This document shows, in pieces, positions 9,602 through 18,523 of a stretch of DNA of 64,000 nucleotides (position 1 is the first letter of the stretch; the number at the start of each line of letters is the position of its first letter). Location: assembly GCA_017446775.1 (NCBI GenBank), contig JAFSQE010000034.1, forward strand, positions 1-64,000, read 5' to 3'. A program made the translations under genes and the position numbers. The notes below the pieces were generated by a model. That model was not told where the DNA came from. It did no database searches and was given only the letters and a program-made list of their open reading frames with translations. The stretch is from Bacteroidales bacterium (lineage in GTDB: Bacteria > Bacteroidota > Bacteroidia > Bacteroidales > UBA932).

Positions 9602-10399
9602 ATGTTGCAGGATAAGCACATATCGTTAGACGATGCGGTTAAAGGCATGACGCCCATCACTCTGGAAGAGATGGACAGCGTGAAGCTTCTTAACCGCATC
9701 GATACTAAATACCTGACGGATGAAGCTAATCTTGTCCGTGTGCTTGAAGACGCCACCGCAGCCGGCTATCGTGCCCTTATTGCCGATGGAGAAAAGATAA
9801 GCCCTTATAATTCAATTTATTACGATACTGCCGGGCTTAAGATGTTCCTGGATCATCACAACCGTAGGCTGGTACGTCAGAAGGTGCGTACAAGAGTTTA
9901 CCTGAACTCTGGTGAAGCATTCCTGGAAATTAAAAGGAAGAACAATCACGGCCGAACCAAGAAGAAGAGGACTCACATTCCGCAGACGGAGATGATGGAC
10001 TTTTCTGCAGATGCCGCTGCCGTAGCTTACCTTGCAAAGCATTCCGCCTTTACCGTGGAAATGCTGTCCCCGGTGCTCTCCACCGCCTTCAGGCGCATAA
10101 CGCTTGTAAATCCTGCAAAGACGGAACGTCTTACCATAGACACATCGCTAATCTTTACAAACTTCCGCACCGGGCATAAAGCCTCGCTGGAGGATGCTGT
10201 CATTATCGAACTAAAGCAGGACGGCCATGCAGCCAGCCAGATGAAAGGCATACTGCTGGCCCATCGCATCAAGCCCACACGTGTCAGCAAATACTGCATA
10301 GCAGAAACTCTTACGGATCCATCGGCAAAAAGCAACCGCTTTAAGCTGAAGGTCCGCAAGATTGAAAAGATAATAAACAAAATAATACAAGTGATATGA
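9602..10399 (+). CDS. Polyphosphate polymerase domain-containing protein (VTC-like)
   Basis: 265-residue protein with the tunnel-shaped catalytic domain of yeast VTC4, which makes polyphosphate from ATP (triphosphate tunnel metalloenzyme fold). Expected basic and acidic strands are present in order: NRIDTKY (about 31-37), YYDT, RQKVRTRVY, FLEIKRKNNHG followed by TKKKR, RLTIDTSL, IIELKQDG, and SKYCIAETL. Whether polyphosphate or another phosphate polymer is made is unknown for bacterial members. No signal peptide is visible. It overlaps DUF4956 by 4 bp (ATGA at 10396-10399) and follows the carbohydrate-binding lipoprotein by 28 bp. Confidence 0.87.
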   Translation: MLQDKHISLDDAVKGMTPITLEEMDSVKLLNRIDTKYLTDEANLVRVLEDATAAGYRALIADGEKISPYNSIYYDTAGLKMFLDHHNRRLVRQKVRTRVYLNSGEAFLEIKRKNNHGRTKKKRTHIPQTEMMDFSADAAAVAYLAKHSAFTVEMLSPVLSTAFRRITLVNPAKTERLTIDTSLIFTNFRTGHKASLEDAVIIELKQDGHAASQMKGILLAHRIKPTRVSKYCIAETLTDPSAKSNRFKLKVRKIEKIINKIIQVI

Positions 10400-11163
10400 T
10401 CTTTGCTCAGGAACTAGGCGATTATTCTCTTGCCGATGACAATGTATTTGACGTACAGACTATTACAGATGCCATGATGTCTACAGGCCAGTCTATGACA
10501 GAGCTTGCGATCAGGTTCTTCATGAACCTGCTGGTTTGCTTGGTACTGGTTCATTTCTTCTATTACAGGAAGAGCCGCCGCAGGGACTATTATTTCACAT
10601 TCATGGTCTTCTCTTCCGCCATGCTCATGCTGCTTTACATAATGGGCAACGTAGAGGTTGGCGTGGGACTCACCCTGGGCTTGTTTGCCATCTTCGGGGT
10701 TATCCGCTACCGCACGGAGACCGTTCCGATCAGGGAAATGACATATCTTTTTGTTATTATCGCCCTTGCCGCCATGAATGGCCTCGCTCCGGTTTACAAG
10801 CTGGTTGGGGTTGCTACCGATCATCCCCAGTACGTGCTTTCTGCCGGAACGGTTGGTATAATGGCCGTTTCCAACCTGCTGGTTGTGGTTTTGATCGGCG
10901 TGCTGGAAAGCGAAAGACTCATCAAGCACACCTCTACCAAACTTGTGCTCTATGATCGTATTGAGTTGATTGTGCCGGAAAGGCGTGCAGAGCTTGTAGA
11001 AGACCTTGAGAAACGTACCGGCCTCAAGATCAACAACGTTGAGGTTGGCCACATTGACTTCCTTAAGGATGCGGCCTTCATCAAAATCTACTACAATCTG
11101 GAAAAAGGACAGACCGGTTCAATTGACAGTCTGACTAAGGCAAAGAACTTTGTAGAACAGTAG
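10396..11163 (+). CDS. DUF4956 domain membrane protein
   Basis: 255 residues with about four predicted membrane helices between residues 35 and 170 and a soluble C-terminal ferredoxin-like tail. The signature FAIFGVIRYRTETVPIREMTYLFVIIA runs across helices two to three and matches DUF4956. The function is unknown. It is translationally coupled to the VTC-domain gene by an ATGA overlap, and the DUF4956-VTC pair is widely conserved, often with CotH kinases or beta-helix carbohydrate-binding proteins. It probably provides the membrane channel or anchor for whatever polymer the VTC enzyme makes (inference). Confidence 0.85.
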   Translation: MIFAQELGDYSLADDNVFDVQTITDAMMSTGQSMTELAIRFFMNLLVCLVLVHFFYYRKSRRRDYYFTFMVFSSAMLMLLYIMGNVEVGVGLTLGLFAIFGVIRYRTETVPIREMTYLFVIIALAAMNGLAPVYKLVGVATDHPQYVLSAGTVGIMAVSNLLVVVLIGVLESERLIKHTSTKLVLYDRIELIVPERRAELVEDLEKRTGLKINNVEVGHIDFLKDAAFIKIYYNLEKGQTGSIDSLTKAKNFVEQ

Positions 11164-11176
11164 GGTAGAGGCGGTT

Positions 11177-11785
11177 TTAACGGTGCCTGAGGGCGAGTTC
11201 GCGCTCCAGGTCCTCTATTGTGCAGTCCATGGCTTCCATCAGGACCAGAAGGTGGTACAGCAGGTCAGAGGCTTCATAAATGAAGCGACTGCGATTGCCA
11301 TCTACGGCCTCTATGACTGCTTCTGTGGTTTCTTCCCCAACCTTTTTGGCTATAACTTTGGGACCTTTTATAAACAGTCGGCTTGTATATGAGCCTTCCG
11401 GCATCTGACGGTGGCGGTCCTGCACCAGTTTGCTTAATGAGCGGATGAAGCCTTCGTCCTCAGGGCTGTCAAAGCAGGCGGTGGTGCCACGGTGGCAGGT
11501 GGGGCCGGCCGGATCTGCCTGAATAAGCAGGGTGTCGCCGTCGCAGTCTATGAACATTTTTTTGACTGTCAGGTAGTTACCGCTGGTTTCGCCCTTAGTC
11601 CAAAGGGCCTTGCGGGTACGGGAAAAGAAGGTGACGCGTCCTTCCGCTACGGTCTTGTCGAAGGCGGCGCGGTCCATATATCCAAGCATCAGCACCTTAA
11701 GGGTGGTGGCGTCCTGTATGATGACGGGGAGCAGTCCGTCACCGGTCTTGCCAAGTTTAAAGTCGTCGAAAGTCATATCATTCAA
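11177..11785 (-). CDS. hisIE: Bifunctional phosphoribosyl-AMP cyclohydrolase/phosphoribosyl-ATP pyrophosphatase
   Basis: Carries out steps 2 and 3 of histidine synthesis. The N-terminal HisI domain (about 1-110) shows LWTKGETSGN, the metal-binding DCDGDTLL and PTCHRGTTACF. The C-terminal HisE domain (about 115-202) is a helical MazG-like fold with GEETTEAVIEA and ASDLLYHLLVLM. The 202-residue length is normal for the fusion. It is the last gene of the his operon, 3 bp after hisF, and converges with the DUF4956 gene with only 13 bp between. Confidence 0.95.
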   Translation of the reverse strand: MNDMTFDDFKLGKTGDGLLPVIIQDATTLKVLMLGYMDRAAFDKTVAEGRVTFFSRTRKALWTKGETSGNYLTVKKMFIDCDGDTLLIQADPAGPTCHRGTTACFDSPEDEGFIRSLSKLVQDRHRQMPEGSYTSRLFIKGPKVIAKKVGEETTEAVIEAVDGNRSRFIYEASDLLYHLLVLMEAMDCTIEDLERELALRHR

Positions 11786-11788
11786 TCT

Positions 11789-12547
11789 TTAAAGCCGTAC
11801 CGGAATTCCGGCCTGTGCAAGTTCTTTCTTTACCTGTGCAACTGTGTACTGTCCATAGTGGAAGATACTGGCAGCCAGGGCCGCATCTGCCTTGCCGATG
11901 GTAAGGACGGCGGCGATGTCTGCCACGCTGCCGGCGCCGCCTGAGGCGATAAGCGGAATACTAAGGGCATCGGACAGGGCCGCATAGACGGGGCAGGGAT
12001 AACCGGCCCTGGTGCCGTCGTGGTCCATGGAAGTGAAAAGGATTTCTCCGGCTCCGCGCTCCTGGGCCTCTTTCGCCCAGCTGAAGAGTTCTTTGTCCGT
12101 AGGGCGGCTTCCGCCGTGGGTTGTGGCCATCCAGCGGCCGTCGGGACCCGATTTCGCGTCTATTGCAACCACTACGAACTGTCTGCCGTACTTGGATGCT
12201 ATTTCTTCTATCAGCTGCGGCCTGGCTATGGCTGCGCTGTTAAGGGTAATCTTGTCCGCCCCGGCGTCCAGCAGGCGGGAGGCATCGTCAAGGCTTCTTA
12301 TACCGCCGCCAACGGTGAAGGGAATGTTGATGGCTTCCGCTACGCGTGAAACAAGGACGGCAAAGGTATTGCGTCCCTCCAGCGTAGCGCTGATGTCCAG
12401 GTAAACCAGTTCGTCGGCGCCTTCCAGAGCATATTTGCGCCCTAGTTCAACGGCATCGCCTACGTCCTGAAGACCCTGGAAATTGATGCCTTTTACAACT
12501 CGTCCGTCCTTGACGTCTAAGCAGGGAATGATCCTTTTTGCAAGCAT
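11789..12547 (-). CDS. hisF: Imidazole glycerol phosphate synthase subunit HisF
   Basis: Cyclase subunit of the HisHF complex; uses ammonia from HisH to convert PRFAR to imidazole glycerol phosphate and AICAR. The (beta/alpha)8 barrel of 252 residues shows RIIPCLDVKDGRVVKG with catalytic Asp11, the phosphate loop VGGGIRS, DAKSG and the second catalytic region TSMDHDGTRAGY (Asp130 equivalent), then ASGGAGS. Its start overlaps the end of hisA by 31 bp, tighter than any other junction in this operon. Confidence 0.96.
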   Translation of the reverse strand: MLAKRIIPCLDVKDGRVVKGINFQGLQDVGDAVELGRKYALEGADELVYLDISATLEGRNTFAVLVSRVAEAINIPFTVGGGIRSLDDASRLLDAGADKITLNSAAIARPQLIEEIASKYGRQFVVVAIDAKSGPDGRWMATTHGGSRPTDKELFSWAKEAQERGAGEILFTSMDHDGTRAGYPCPVYAALSDALSIPLIASGGAGSVADIAAVLTIGKADAALAASIFHYGQYTVAQVKKELAQAGIPVRL

Positions 12548-13248
12548 AAGCTTATGTCGTTCAGGGTGATACGGTTTTCGTATATAGCCTTGCCCACGAT
12601 AATGCCGGGAAGGCCCATACTGTCTGCTCTGCGGATATCATCCATGGATGAAACTCCGCCGCTGACTATTGTTTTTAAAGCGGGGAACCGCGTCTGCAGC
12701 CCCTTGTAAAGGTCGAAGGCCGGGCCTTGCAGCATTCCGTCGCGGGAAATGTCCGTGACTATAGCCTGCTCCAGCCCCTTGAAAGATTCAATAAGACTGT
12801 CCAGACCGATGCCGCTGTCCTCGAGCCAGCCGCTGACGGCAACCTTTCCATTGCGGATGTCGGCCCCCAGGATGATGCGGCTTCCATAGGTTTGCAGCCA
12901 TCCCTGCATGCACCCGGGCTCCTTTGCGGCGATGCTTCCAATAATGGCCCAGTCTGCTCCTGCGTTCCAGACTGATGCAAGTGCGTCATCGTCCTTTATT
13001 CCTCCGCCCCATTCAAGCTTTAAAAGCCCCAGGCCGGCAATCTTTTCAAGGGTGCGAAGGTTCTGTGGAGTTGAGGCTTTTGCACCTTCCAAATCTACCA
13101 GATGCAGGCGTCGGATACCGCAGCCGGCAAAGGCCCTGGCCCATTCGGCCGGGTCACCACCGTAATTTTTCTGTGTGGCGTAATCTCCCTGGGAGAGGCG
13201 CGTGCATTTGCCCTCTATTATGTCTATGGCGGGGATAATCTCTATCAT
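12517..13248 (-). CDS. hisA: Phosphoribosylformimino-5-aminoimidazole carboxamide ribotide isomerase
   Basis: Amadori isomerase of histidine synthesis, a HisF paralogue. 243 residues, (beta/alpha)8 barrel: IIPAIDIIEGKCTRLSQGDY with catalytic Asp8, LHLVDLEGAK, LEWGGGIKDDD, the second acid in VTDISRDGMLQGP (near 129), and VSGGVSSMDDI. It overlaps hisH by 4 bp and hisF by 31 bp; the long overlap with hisF suggests the last ten residues are read in two frames. Confidence 0.95.
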   Translation of the reverse strand: MIEIIPAIDIIEGKCTRLSQGDYATQKNYGGDPAEWARAFAGCGIRRLHLVDLEGAKASTPQNLRTLEKIAGLGLLKLEWGGGIKDDDALASVWNAGADWAIIGSIAAKEPGCMQGWLQTYGSRIILGADIRNGKVAVSGWLEDSGIGLDSLIESFKGLEQAIVTDISRDGMLQGPAFDLYKGLQTRFPALKTIVSGGVSSMDDIRRADSMGLPGIIVGKAIYENRITLNDISLCLQKGSFPA

Positions 13249-13835
13249 AGGGCCAGGAAGTTTTTAAGAATCTGTTCACCTACGGAGCAGCTTTTCTCCG
13301 GGTGGAACTGTGTTCCGTAAAAGTTCTCGTAACGCAGGGCGGCGCTGAACATTTTGCCTGCATAGTTGCATGTTGCCACTGTATCCGGGCAAAGGCCGGC
13401 ATAGTATGAATGCACAAAATATACGTGGGAACCGGACTCTATGTCCTTGAACAGTTTGCCTTCCATGTTACCCAGATTGTTCCATCCCATGTGCGGCACC
13501 TTGCAGCCCGGGGCAGGGGAGAAACGGCGTATTCTTGCATCAAAAACGCCAAGGCAGGGCACTCCGGGGGCTTCTTCGCTATCCCTGCACAGCACCTGCA
13601 TTCCTACGCAGATGCCAAGGACTGGTTGGCGAAGTGAGCGAATCAGGTCCGGCAGCTCGCGCTCGATCAGATTCTCCATCGCAAGTCCGGCATGACCCAC
13701 GCCGGGAAGTATAACCTTATCTGCCTGCTTTATTATACTGGGGGCGGATGTTATGCAATACGTGGCTCCAAGGCGGTCCAGGGCATTCTCCAGCGAGCGG
13801 AGATTTCCCATATCATAGTCAATAATGGCAATCAT
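13245..13835 (-). CDS. hisH: Imidazole glycerol phosphate synthase glutamine amidotransferase subunit HisH
   Basis: Class I glutaminase that feeds ammonia through HisF. The 196-residue protein has the catalytic triad of the family: Cys in GICVGMQVL (near residue 77), and His and Glu in GTQFHPEKS near the C-terminus. The oxyanion region LPGVGHAG is also present. It sits between hisB and hisA with 4-bp overlaps on both sides. Confidence 0.96.
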   Translation of the reverse strand: MIAIIDYDMGNLRSLENALDRLGATYCITSAPSIIKQADKVILPGVGHAGLAMENLIERELPDLIRSLRQPVLGICVGMQVLCRDSEEAPGVPCLGVFDARIRRFSPAPGCKVPHMGWNNLGNMEGKLFKDIESGSHVYFVHSYYAGLCPDTVATCNYAGKMFSAALRYENFYGTQFHPEKSCSVGEQILKNFLAL

Positions 13836-14899
13836 AGCGTTCCTTTTGAAGAGGGGAGGGCGTAGTCAAATACATTGCGGCGGACGGCCTGGCGAAGTGC
13901 CCTTGCAAAGGCCTTGAAAATGGCTTCCGCAAGATGATGGTTGTTCTGGCCTTCGGCCTCGATACGCAGGTTGCAACGGGCTTCGGTGCATAGTGATTTA
14001 AAGAAATGCGGGAACATCTCCGTAGGGGTGTCACCAATGAATTCGCGCGTGAAAACTACTTTCCAGACAAAGTCTGCGCGGCCGCCGAAGTCAATGAGAA
14101 CCAGGGCTTTGCATTCGTCCATGGGGAGTACGAAGCCGTATCTCTCTATGCCGCGTTTGCTCCCAAGAGCCTGGTAAATTGCCTGGCCCAGAACTATGCC
14201 TACATCTTCCATGGTGTGGTGCTCGTCTACCTTAAGGTCTCCCTTGCAGTCAATGGCCAGACTGATTCCGCCATGGTGGGGGAGCTGCTCCAGCATGTGG
14301 TCAAAGAAGTTAAGGCCGGTGTTTATTCCTGAGGGGCCTTTTCCGTCCAGGTCAAGGGTAAGTTTTATATCCGTTTCCCGGGTTTTCCGGGCGATGCTAA
14401 CCTGTCTGGAACTGCTGCGCACAGCTTCGGCAGCTTCCGCCCATGTCATGGGACCAATCTGCAGGGCCTTTGCGCCCAGGTTGGCGGCCAACTGAACATC
14501 TGTTTCGCGGTCACCTATCACAAAGCTTGCAGAGAGGTCATAGGAACCGTCCATATATGCCCCAAGCATGCCTGTTCGGGGCTTGCGGGTAGGGGCGTTA
14601 TCCTGGGGTAAAGACTTGTCAATCAGTATATTATCAAAGGTGATACCTTCCCCGGCGAGGGTTTTCAGCATCAGGTTTTGGCAAGGCAGGAAAGTCTCTT
14701 CCGGGAACAGGTGGGTTCCAAGCCCGTCCTGATTGGAAATCATTACAAGCTCGTATCCCAGGCCGGTCAGCGCCTTAAGGCCGGAGATGGCTCCGGGAAC
14801 AAAGGCGAACTTCTCCAGGGAATCTATCTGCTTGTCTTCCGGCTCTATCAGGATTGTGCCGTCCCTGTCAATAAACAGGACTTTTTTAAGCTCGTTCAT
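13832..14899 (-). CDS. hisB: Bifunctional histidinol-phosphatase/imidazoleglycerol-phosphate dehydratase
   Basis: Does steps 6 and 8 of histidine synthesis. The N-terminal HAD-type phosphatase (about 1-165) has the nucleophile motif FIDRDGTIL (Asp10/Asp12) and [12 protein letters not shown]. The C-terminal dehydratase has the metal-binding motifs [14 protein letters not shown] and [11 protein letters not shown] and later FPHFFKSLC. The fusion type (355 residues) is as in enterobacteria and Bacteroidota, which explains why no separate histidinol-phosphatase gene is present. It overlaps both neighbours by 4 bp. Confidence 0.96.
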   Translation of the reverse strand: MNELKKVLFIDRDGTILIEPEDKQIDSLEKFAFVPGAISGLKALTGLGYELVMISNQDGLGTHLFPEETFLPCQNLMLKTLAGEGITFDNILIDKSLPQDNAPTRKPRTGMLGAYMDGSYDLSASFVIGDRETDVQLAANLGAKALQIGPMTWAEAAEAVRSSSRQVSIARKTRETDIKLTLDLDGKGPSGINTGLNFFDHMLEQLPHHGGISLAIDCKGDLKVDEHHTMEDVGIVLGQAIYQALGSKRGIERYGFVLPMDECKALVLIDFGGRADFVWKVVFTREFIGDTPTEMFPHFFKSLCTEARCNLRIEAEGQNNHHLAEAIFKAFARALRQAVRRNVFDYALPSSKGTL

Positions 14900-15927
14900 A
14901 TCTTGTAATTGTCCAGTGCTTTCAATAAAGAATCGTTCTCTGCCGGCAGGCCAATGGTAAGCCGCAGGCAGCCTTCGCAGCCTGTAATCCGGCTGCGGTT
15001 ACGTACTATGATGCCCTTCTTCAGAAGGTAGGAGTACAGGGCGTCGGCATCATCGACACGAATCAGGATGAAGTTGGCATCGCTGGCGAAGACCCTTTTT
15101 ACAAAGGGGTAGCGGGGGAGGATGGAATTCAGCCTTTTCCGTTCGTATATGATTGTATGTACTTCATCGTCAATGGATTTGCACATGAAGGACATGGCCT
15201 TTTCCATGGCGGCCTTGCTTAGGTTGTAGGGGTACTTGACCATGGACATAAGGCGGATGATTTCAAGGCTTGAAATGGCCAGCCCGATTCGCAGGCCTGC
15301 CATTGCATGGGCCTTGGACATGGTCTGCAGTACAATCAGATTATCCCGCTTGGTCGCCTCTGTCACCAGGCTGCCTTTCTCTGAAAAGTCGATGTATGCC
15401 TCGTCCACTACAAGAATGCCCTTGAAGCGGTCGCATATATCCAGCAGCTGTTCTCTGGAAAAGGCGTTTCCTGAAGGATTGTTGGGCGAGCAAAGGAACA
15501 TCACCTTGGTATTATTGTCGCAAGCGGCAAGAAGTTTTTCTGTGTCCAGTGCAAAGTCCCGGTCAAGCTGGACACTGCGGACAGCAATGTCGTTGATGGC
15601 TGCTGCAACGCCGTACATACCGTAACTTGGAGTCATAATCACGGCATTGTCCTTTCCCGGCACGCAGAAGATCCTGAAAACCAGATCAATGGCCTCGTCG
15701 CTTCCGTTACCAAGGAAGAGATTTTCTGCGGGGATTCCCTTAATAGGGGCAATCTTTGCCTTGAGCGCAGCCTGATGCGGGTCCGGGTAGCGGTTGAAGC
15801 CATTTGTATATGGGCTCTCGTTGGCATCCAGAAAGATGCCAATGTGGCCGACATATTCGTCCCTGGCCGTTGAATAAGGTGTTAAGGCTGCGATATTGGG
15901 CCTGACAAGGTTGGTGATACGGCTCAT
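14896..15927 (-). CDS. hisC: Histidinol-phosphate aminotransferase
   Basis: PLP-dependent fold-type I aminotransferase, 343 residues, converting imidazole-acetol phosphate to histidinol phosphate. Visible motifs: LDANESPY near the N-terminus, [29 protein letters not shown] with the PLP-binding Asp, [14 protein letters not shown] with the PLP lysine, and the C-terminal RLTIG arginine for the phosphate. Coupled to hisD and hisB by ATGA overlaps. Confidence 0.95.
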   Translation of the reverse strand: MSRITNLVRPNIAALTPYSTARDEYVGHIGIFLDANESPYTNGFNRYPDPHQAALKAKIAPIKGIPAENLFLGNGSDEAIDLVFRIFCVPGKDNAVIMTPSYGMYGVAAAINDIAVRSVQLDRDFALDTEKLLAACDNNTKVMFLCSPNNPSGNAFSREQLLDICDRFKGILVVDEAYIDFSEKGSLVTEATKRDNLIVLQTMSKAHAMAGLRIGLAISSLEIIRLMSMVKYPYNLSKAAMEKAMSFMCKSIDDEVHTIIYERKRLNSILPRYPFVKRVFASDANFILIRVDDADALYSYLLKKGIIVRNRSRITGCEGCLRLTIGLPAENDSLLKALDNYKI

Positions 15928-17201
15928 TTTCCTTCTATTCTGATTGTTACGGCACGGGCATGGGCGTCAAGGCCCTCGGCGCGTGCCATGTTGACGATTG
16001 TGGGGGCAAGCGAGGCTAGTCCTTCGCGGGAAAGCTCCTGGACTGTCATCTTGCGCATGAAACTGTCCATGTTGACTCCGCTGCAAGAGCGGGCCCATCC
16101 GCTGGTGGGAAGTGTATGGTTGGTGCCGGATGCGTAATCACCTGCGCTTTCAGGGCTCCAGGGCCCTACGAATACGCTGCCTGCGGCGGTGATATGTCCT
16201 GCAAGCTCTGCCGCATTATTCATGGCGATGATAAGGTGCTCGGGGGCATAGGCCTCTGCAAAATCAATCACATCCGTCAGGGTAGGGAAGACTACGGCAA
16301 AGCTGTGTTCCAGAGCTCCGTCAACCTGGGCATCGCGTGGCAGCGTCTTTTTCTGCTTCTCTACTTCTGCCAGCACCGTGGCGGCATAATCTTTTTCTGT
16401 GCAAACCAAAACGGCAGTACTGTCTTTACCATGCTCTGCCTGAGACAGAAGGTCTGCGGCAACAAAAGCGGCCGGTGTGCTACTGTCTGCCAAAACCATG
16501 ACCTCCGACGGCCCTGCAGGCATGTCGATGGCTGTGTTTCGGCCGCTTACAAGCTGCTTGGCCAAGGTGACGTAAGGGTTGCCGGGGCCAAAGATCTTGT
16601 CCACTTTGGGAACGCTTTCGGTACCAAAAGCCATGGCGGCTATGGCCTGGGCTCCGCCAATCCGGAAGATGCGGGTTACTCCGCATTCGCGGGCGGCAAA
16701 CAGTACTTCCGGGGCTACAGAGCCATCCTTACGGCATGGAGTGCAAAGAATTCGCTCGTGGCAGCCGGCCAGTGCGGCCGGAACTGCAAGCATCAGAACG
16801 GTAGAGAAAAGGGGTGCGCTGCCGCCGGGAATGTACAGACCTACGCGGCGGATGGGCACGGGACGCTGGGTGCAAAACACGCCCTTTCCGGTTTCTACGC
16901 GAACTTCTTTTGGCAACTGTGCCTGATGGAAGGCTTCAATGTTCTTCTTTGCCGCTATTATTGCTTCGCGGACAGCGTCTGAAACCTTGTTGCAGGCTTC
17001 TGACACTTCTGCCTCTGACACTTCCAGTGGCGCATCAACCTTGTCAATCTCTGCCATCAGGCGCTTCAGGGCCGAGTCACCATCCTTTTCGACGGCTTCC
17101 AGAATAGCCTCTACACGAGTGCGGATGCCCTCATAATCAACGCCCTGCCGGCTGGTCAGTTTGTTCCACTCTGCCCGTGCCGGATTCTCTATAATTCTCA
17201 T
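15924..17201 (-). CDS. hisD: Histidinol dehydrogenase
   Basis: Zinc-dependent NAD enzyme that oxidises histidinol to histidine in two steps. I start it at ATG 17201 (MRIIENP), where ATGA overlaps the hisG stop; the longer frame to 17276 runs into hisG and is not conserved. 425 residues. Motifs: YIPGGSAPLFSTVLM, GGAQAIAAMAFGTE, FGPGNPYVTLAK, DMPAGPSEVMV, SQAEHGKDS, and the His pair in APEHLIIAM and GTNHTLPTSG. Confidence 0.95.
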   Translation of the reverse strand: MRIIENPARAEWNKLTSRQGVDYEGIRTRVEAILEAVEKDGDSALKRLMAEIDKVDAPLEVSEAEVSEACNKVSDAVREAIIAAKKNIEAFHQAQLPKEVRVETGKGVFCTQRPVPIRRVGLYIPGGSAPLFSTVLMLAVPAALAGCHERILCTPCRKDGSVAPEVLFAARECGVTRIFRIGGAQAIAAMAFGTESVPKVDKIFGPGNPYVTLAKQLVSGRNTAIDMPAGPSEVMVLADSSTPAAFVAADLLSQAEHGKDSTAVLVCTEKDYAATVLAEVEKQKKTLPRDAQVDGALEHSFAVVFPTLTDVIDFAEAYAPEHLIIAMNNAAELAGHITAAGSVFVGPWSPESAGDYASGTNHTLPTSGWARSCSGVNMDSFMRKMTVQELSREGLASLAPTIVNMARAEGLDAHARAVTIRIEGK

Positions 17202-18049
17202 AAGATGATTTTGTCTACGTCCATCACAAGTATGCCCTCGGCACCGATTGCCTTCAGTTGCCGCACCTTGGTCCAAAGGTCTGCGGCGTCAATAACCGAA
17301 TGCGGGGAACACCAGTCTCCGGTAGCCAGAGGCATGACGGTAGGGCTGCGCATGGCGGGCAGAATCTTAATAGCCTCGTCCAAAGAGGCGTTGGGAAGGT
17401 TCATCATCAGGTATTTTTTGCCACGGCTTACGGTTTCGGAGTCGATGCGGAACAGCAGGTCGTCGATAAGTACCTGATCATCGGGTGAAATGTGCTTGTT
17501 TGCAATTAGCACGGCCTCTGACTCGAAGACGGTCTCTACTTCACGCAGGCCATTGGCGATGAGGGTGCTGCCAGAGGAAACAATGTCAAAGATGGCGTCG
17601 GCGATACCAACGGCCGGGGCAATTTCTACCGAGCCCGTAATAACCTCTACTTTCGCATCTATATTCTTGCTTTTTAGGTATTTACGAAGGATGTTGGGGT
17701 ACGATGTGGCTATGCGGCGGCCATTGAACCAGCAGGGGCCGTCATAGTCTTCTCCCTTGGGGATGGCCAGACTCAGGCGGCAGGTGCCGAAGCCTAGGCG
17801 GCACAGTACGTTTACGTCCGAGCCGCATTCTTCAATTTCATTGAGGCCGACTATGCCAAGGGTGGAGGTACCGCCTTGTACTACGTTGGGAATATCGTCG
17901 TCTCTAAGGTAGAGAGCTTCTATCGGGAAGGTCTGTGATTTGGAAAGAAGTTTCCTTTTGGGGGCATCGACCTCTATGCCTATGTTTTGAAGAAGGGAGA
18001 GGCTCTCTTCATTGAGCCTCCCCTTGGATTGTATTGCAATTCTGAGCAT
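17198..18049 (-). CDS. hisG: ATP phosphoribosyltransferase, long form
   Basis: First and committed step of histidine synthesis: ATP plus PRPP. 283 residues, so it is the long, self-regulated form with a C-terminal ACT-like domain that binds histidine; no HisZ is needed. Motifs: IQSKGRLNEESL at the N-terminus, the PRPP-binding stretch AIFDIVSSGSTLIANGL around residues 160-180, and SVIDAADLWTKVRQLKAIGAEGILV in the C-terminal domain. First gene of the eight-gene his operon; promoter and a palindrome lie directly upstream. Confidence 0.95.
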   Translation of the reverse strand: MLRIAIQSKGRLNEESLSLLQNIGIEVDAPKRKLLSKSQTFPIEALYLRDDDIPNVVQGGTSTLGIVGLNEIEECGSDVNVLCRLGFGTCRLSLAIPKGEDYDGPCWFNGRRIATSYPNILRKYLKSKNIDAKVEVITGSVEIAPAVGIADAIFDIVSSGSTLIANGLREVETVFESEAVLIANKHISPDDQVLIDDLLFRIDSETVSRGKKYLMMNLPNASLDEAIKILPAMRSPTVMPLATGDWCSPHSVIDAADLWTKVRQLKAIGAEGILVMDVDKIIL

Positions 18050-18061
18050 ATCTGTACACTA

Positions 18062-18106
18062 TTCAACTTAAAAAGTTGAAGGTAGTGAATATTCCAGCGA
18101 ATGCAA
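18062..18106 (-). promoter_or_regulatory. his operon promoter with overlapping palindromic operator
   Basis: On the minus strand: TTG (18104-18106), 19 bp, then TACCTTCA (18077-18084), a two-mismatch match to TAnnTTTG. A perfect inverted repeat TTCAACTT-TTT-AAGTTGAA (18062-18080) overlaps the end of the -7 box and the likely start site, 13 bp before hisG. The position suits a repressor operator; the stem is too A/T-rich to be a strong terminator. Confidence 0.4.
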
Positions 18107-18122
18107 CAGTTTGTGTATAAAA

Positions 18123-18140
18123 AGGATATTTTTATATCCT
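18123..18140. repeat. Inverted repeat upstream of the his operon
   Basis: Perfect 7-bp arms AGGATAT (18123-18129) and ATATCCT (18134-18140) around TTTT. It sits in the 174-bp space between hisG and the winged-helix gene that ends at 18224. It could be a weak terminator for the upstream minus-strand pair or a second regulatory site. Nothing else is recognisable in this gap. Confidence 0.35.
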
Positions 18141-18223
18141 ATCCTGCCACTAATTCTGAATGATTTGTTATGATTCCGGATTTAAAATGCGAAGAATCAT
18201 CATCAAAAGCAGTACTATCGGTA

Positions 18224-18520
18224 TCATGATATTGCTCCTGCATTAAGGTATTCCTTCAACGAATTAATGTAATTCTCAAAGGCTTCGCGGCCAGTGGAGG
18301 TAAGACTGCAGGTGGTGCATGGCATCTTGCCCTTGAACCCCTTTTCTACATTTATGTAGCCTGCAGAGGTGAGCTTATCTATCTGAACACTCAGGTTGCC
18401 CGCAGTGGCGCCCGTCTGGTTCTTGATGAAGGTAAAATCGGCTGATTCTACCCCCGCCAGGATGGACATTATGCCAAGCCTCAGCTCTGAGTGCAGCAGC
18501 GGGTCTAATTTGGGTAACAT
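18224..18520 (-). CDS. Winged-helix transcriptional regulator (HTH_34-like)
   Basis: 98-residue DNA-binding protein of the small winged-helix type paired with membrane proteins in many Bacteroidota. The start (LDPLLHSELRLGIMSIL), recognition-helix region TGATAGNLSVQIDKLTSAGYI, and wing (VEKGFKGKMPCTTCSLTSTGREAF) are family-typical. Two cysteines in the wing (MPCTTCSL) are unusual and could bind metal or form a redox switch (inference). It lies 3 bp after the membrane-protein gene and is probably co-transcribed with it. Confidence 0.8.
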   Translation of the reverse strand: MLPKLDPLLHSELRLGIMSILAGVESADFTFIKNQTGATAGNLSVQIDKLTSAGYINVEKGFKGKMPCTTCSLTSTGREAFENYINSLKEYLNAGAIS

Positions 18521-18523
18521 GGC

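Noticed and set aside
18187..18246. 20-codon plus-strand frame rich in Ile/Leu as a his leader peptide
   Set aside because: It is on the opposite strand to the his operon and has a single His.
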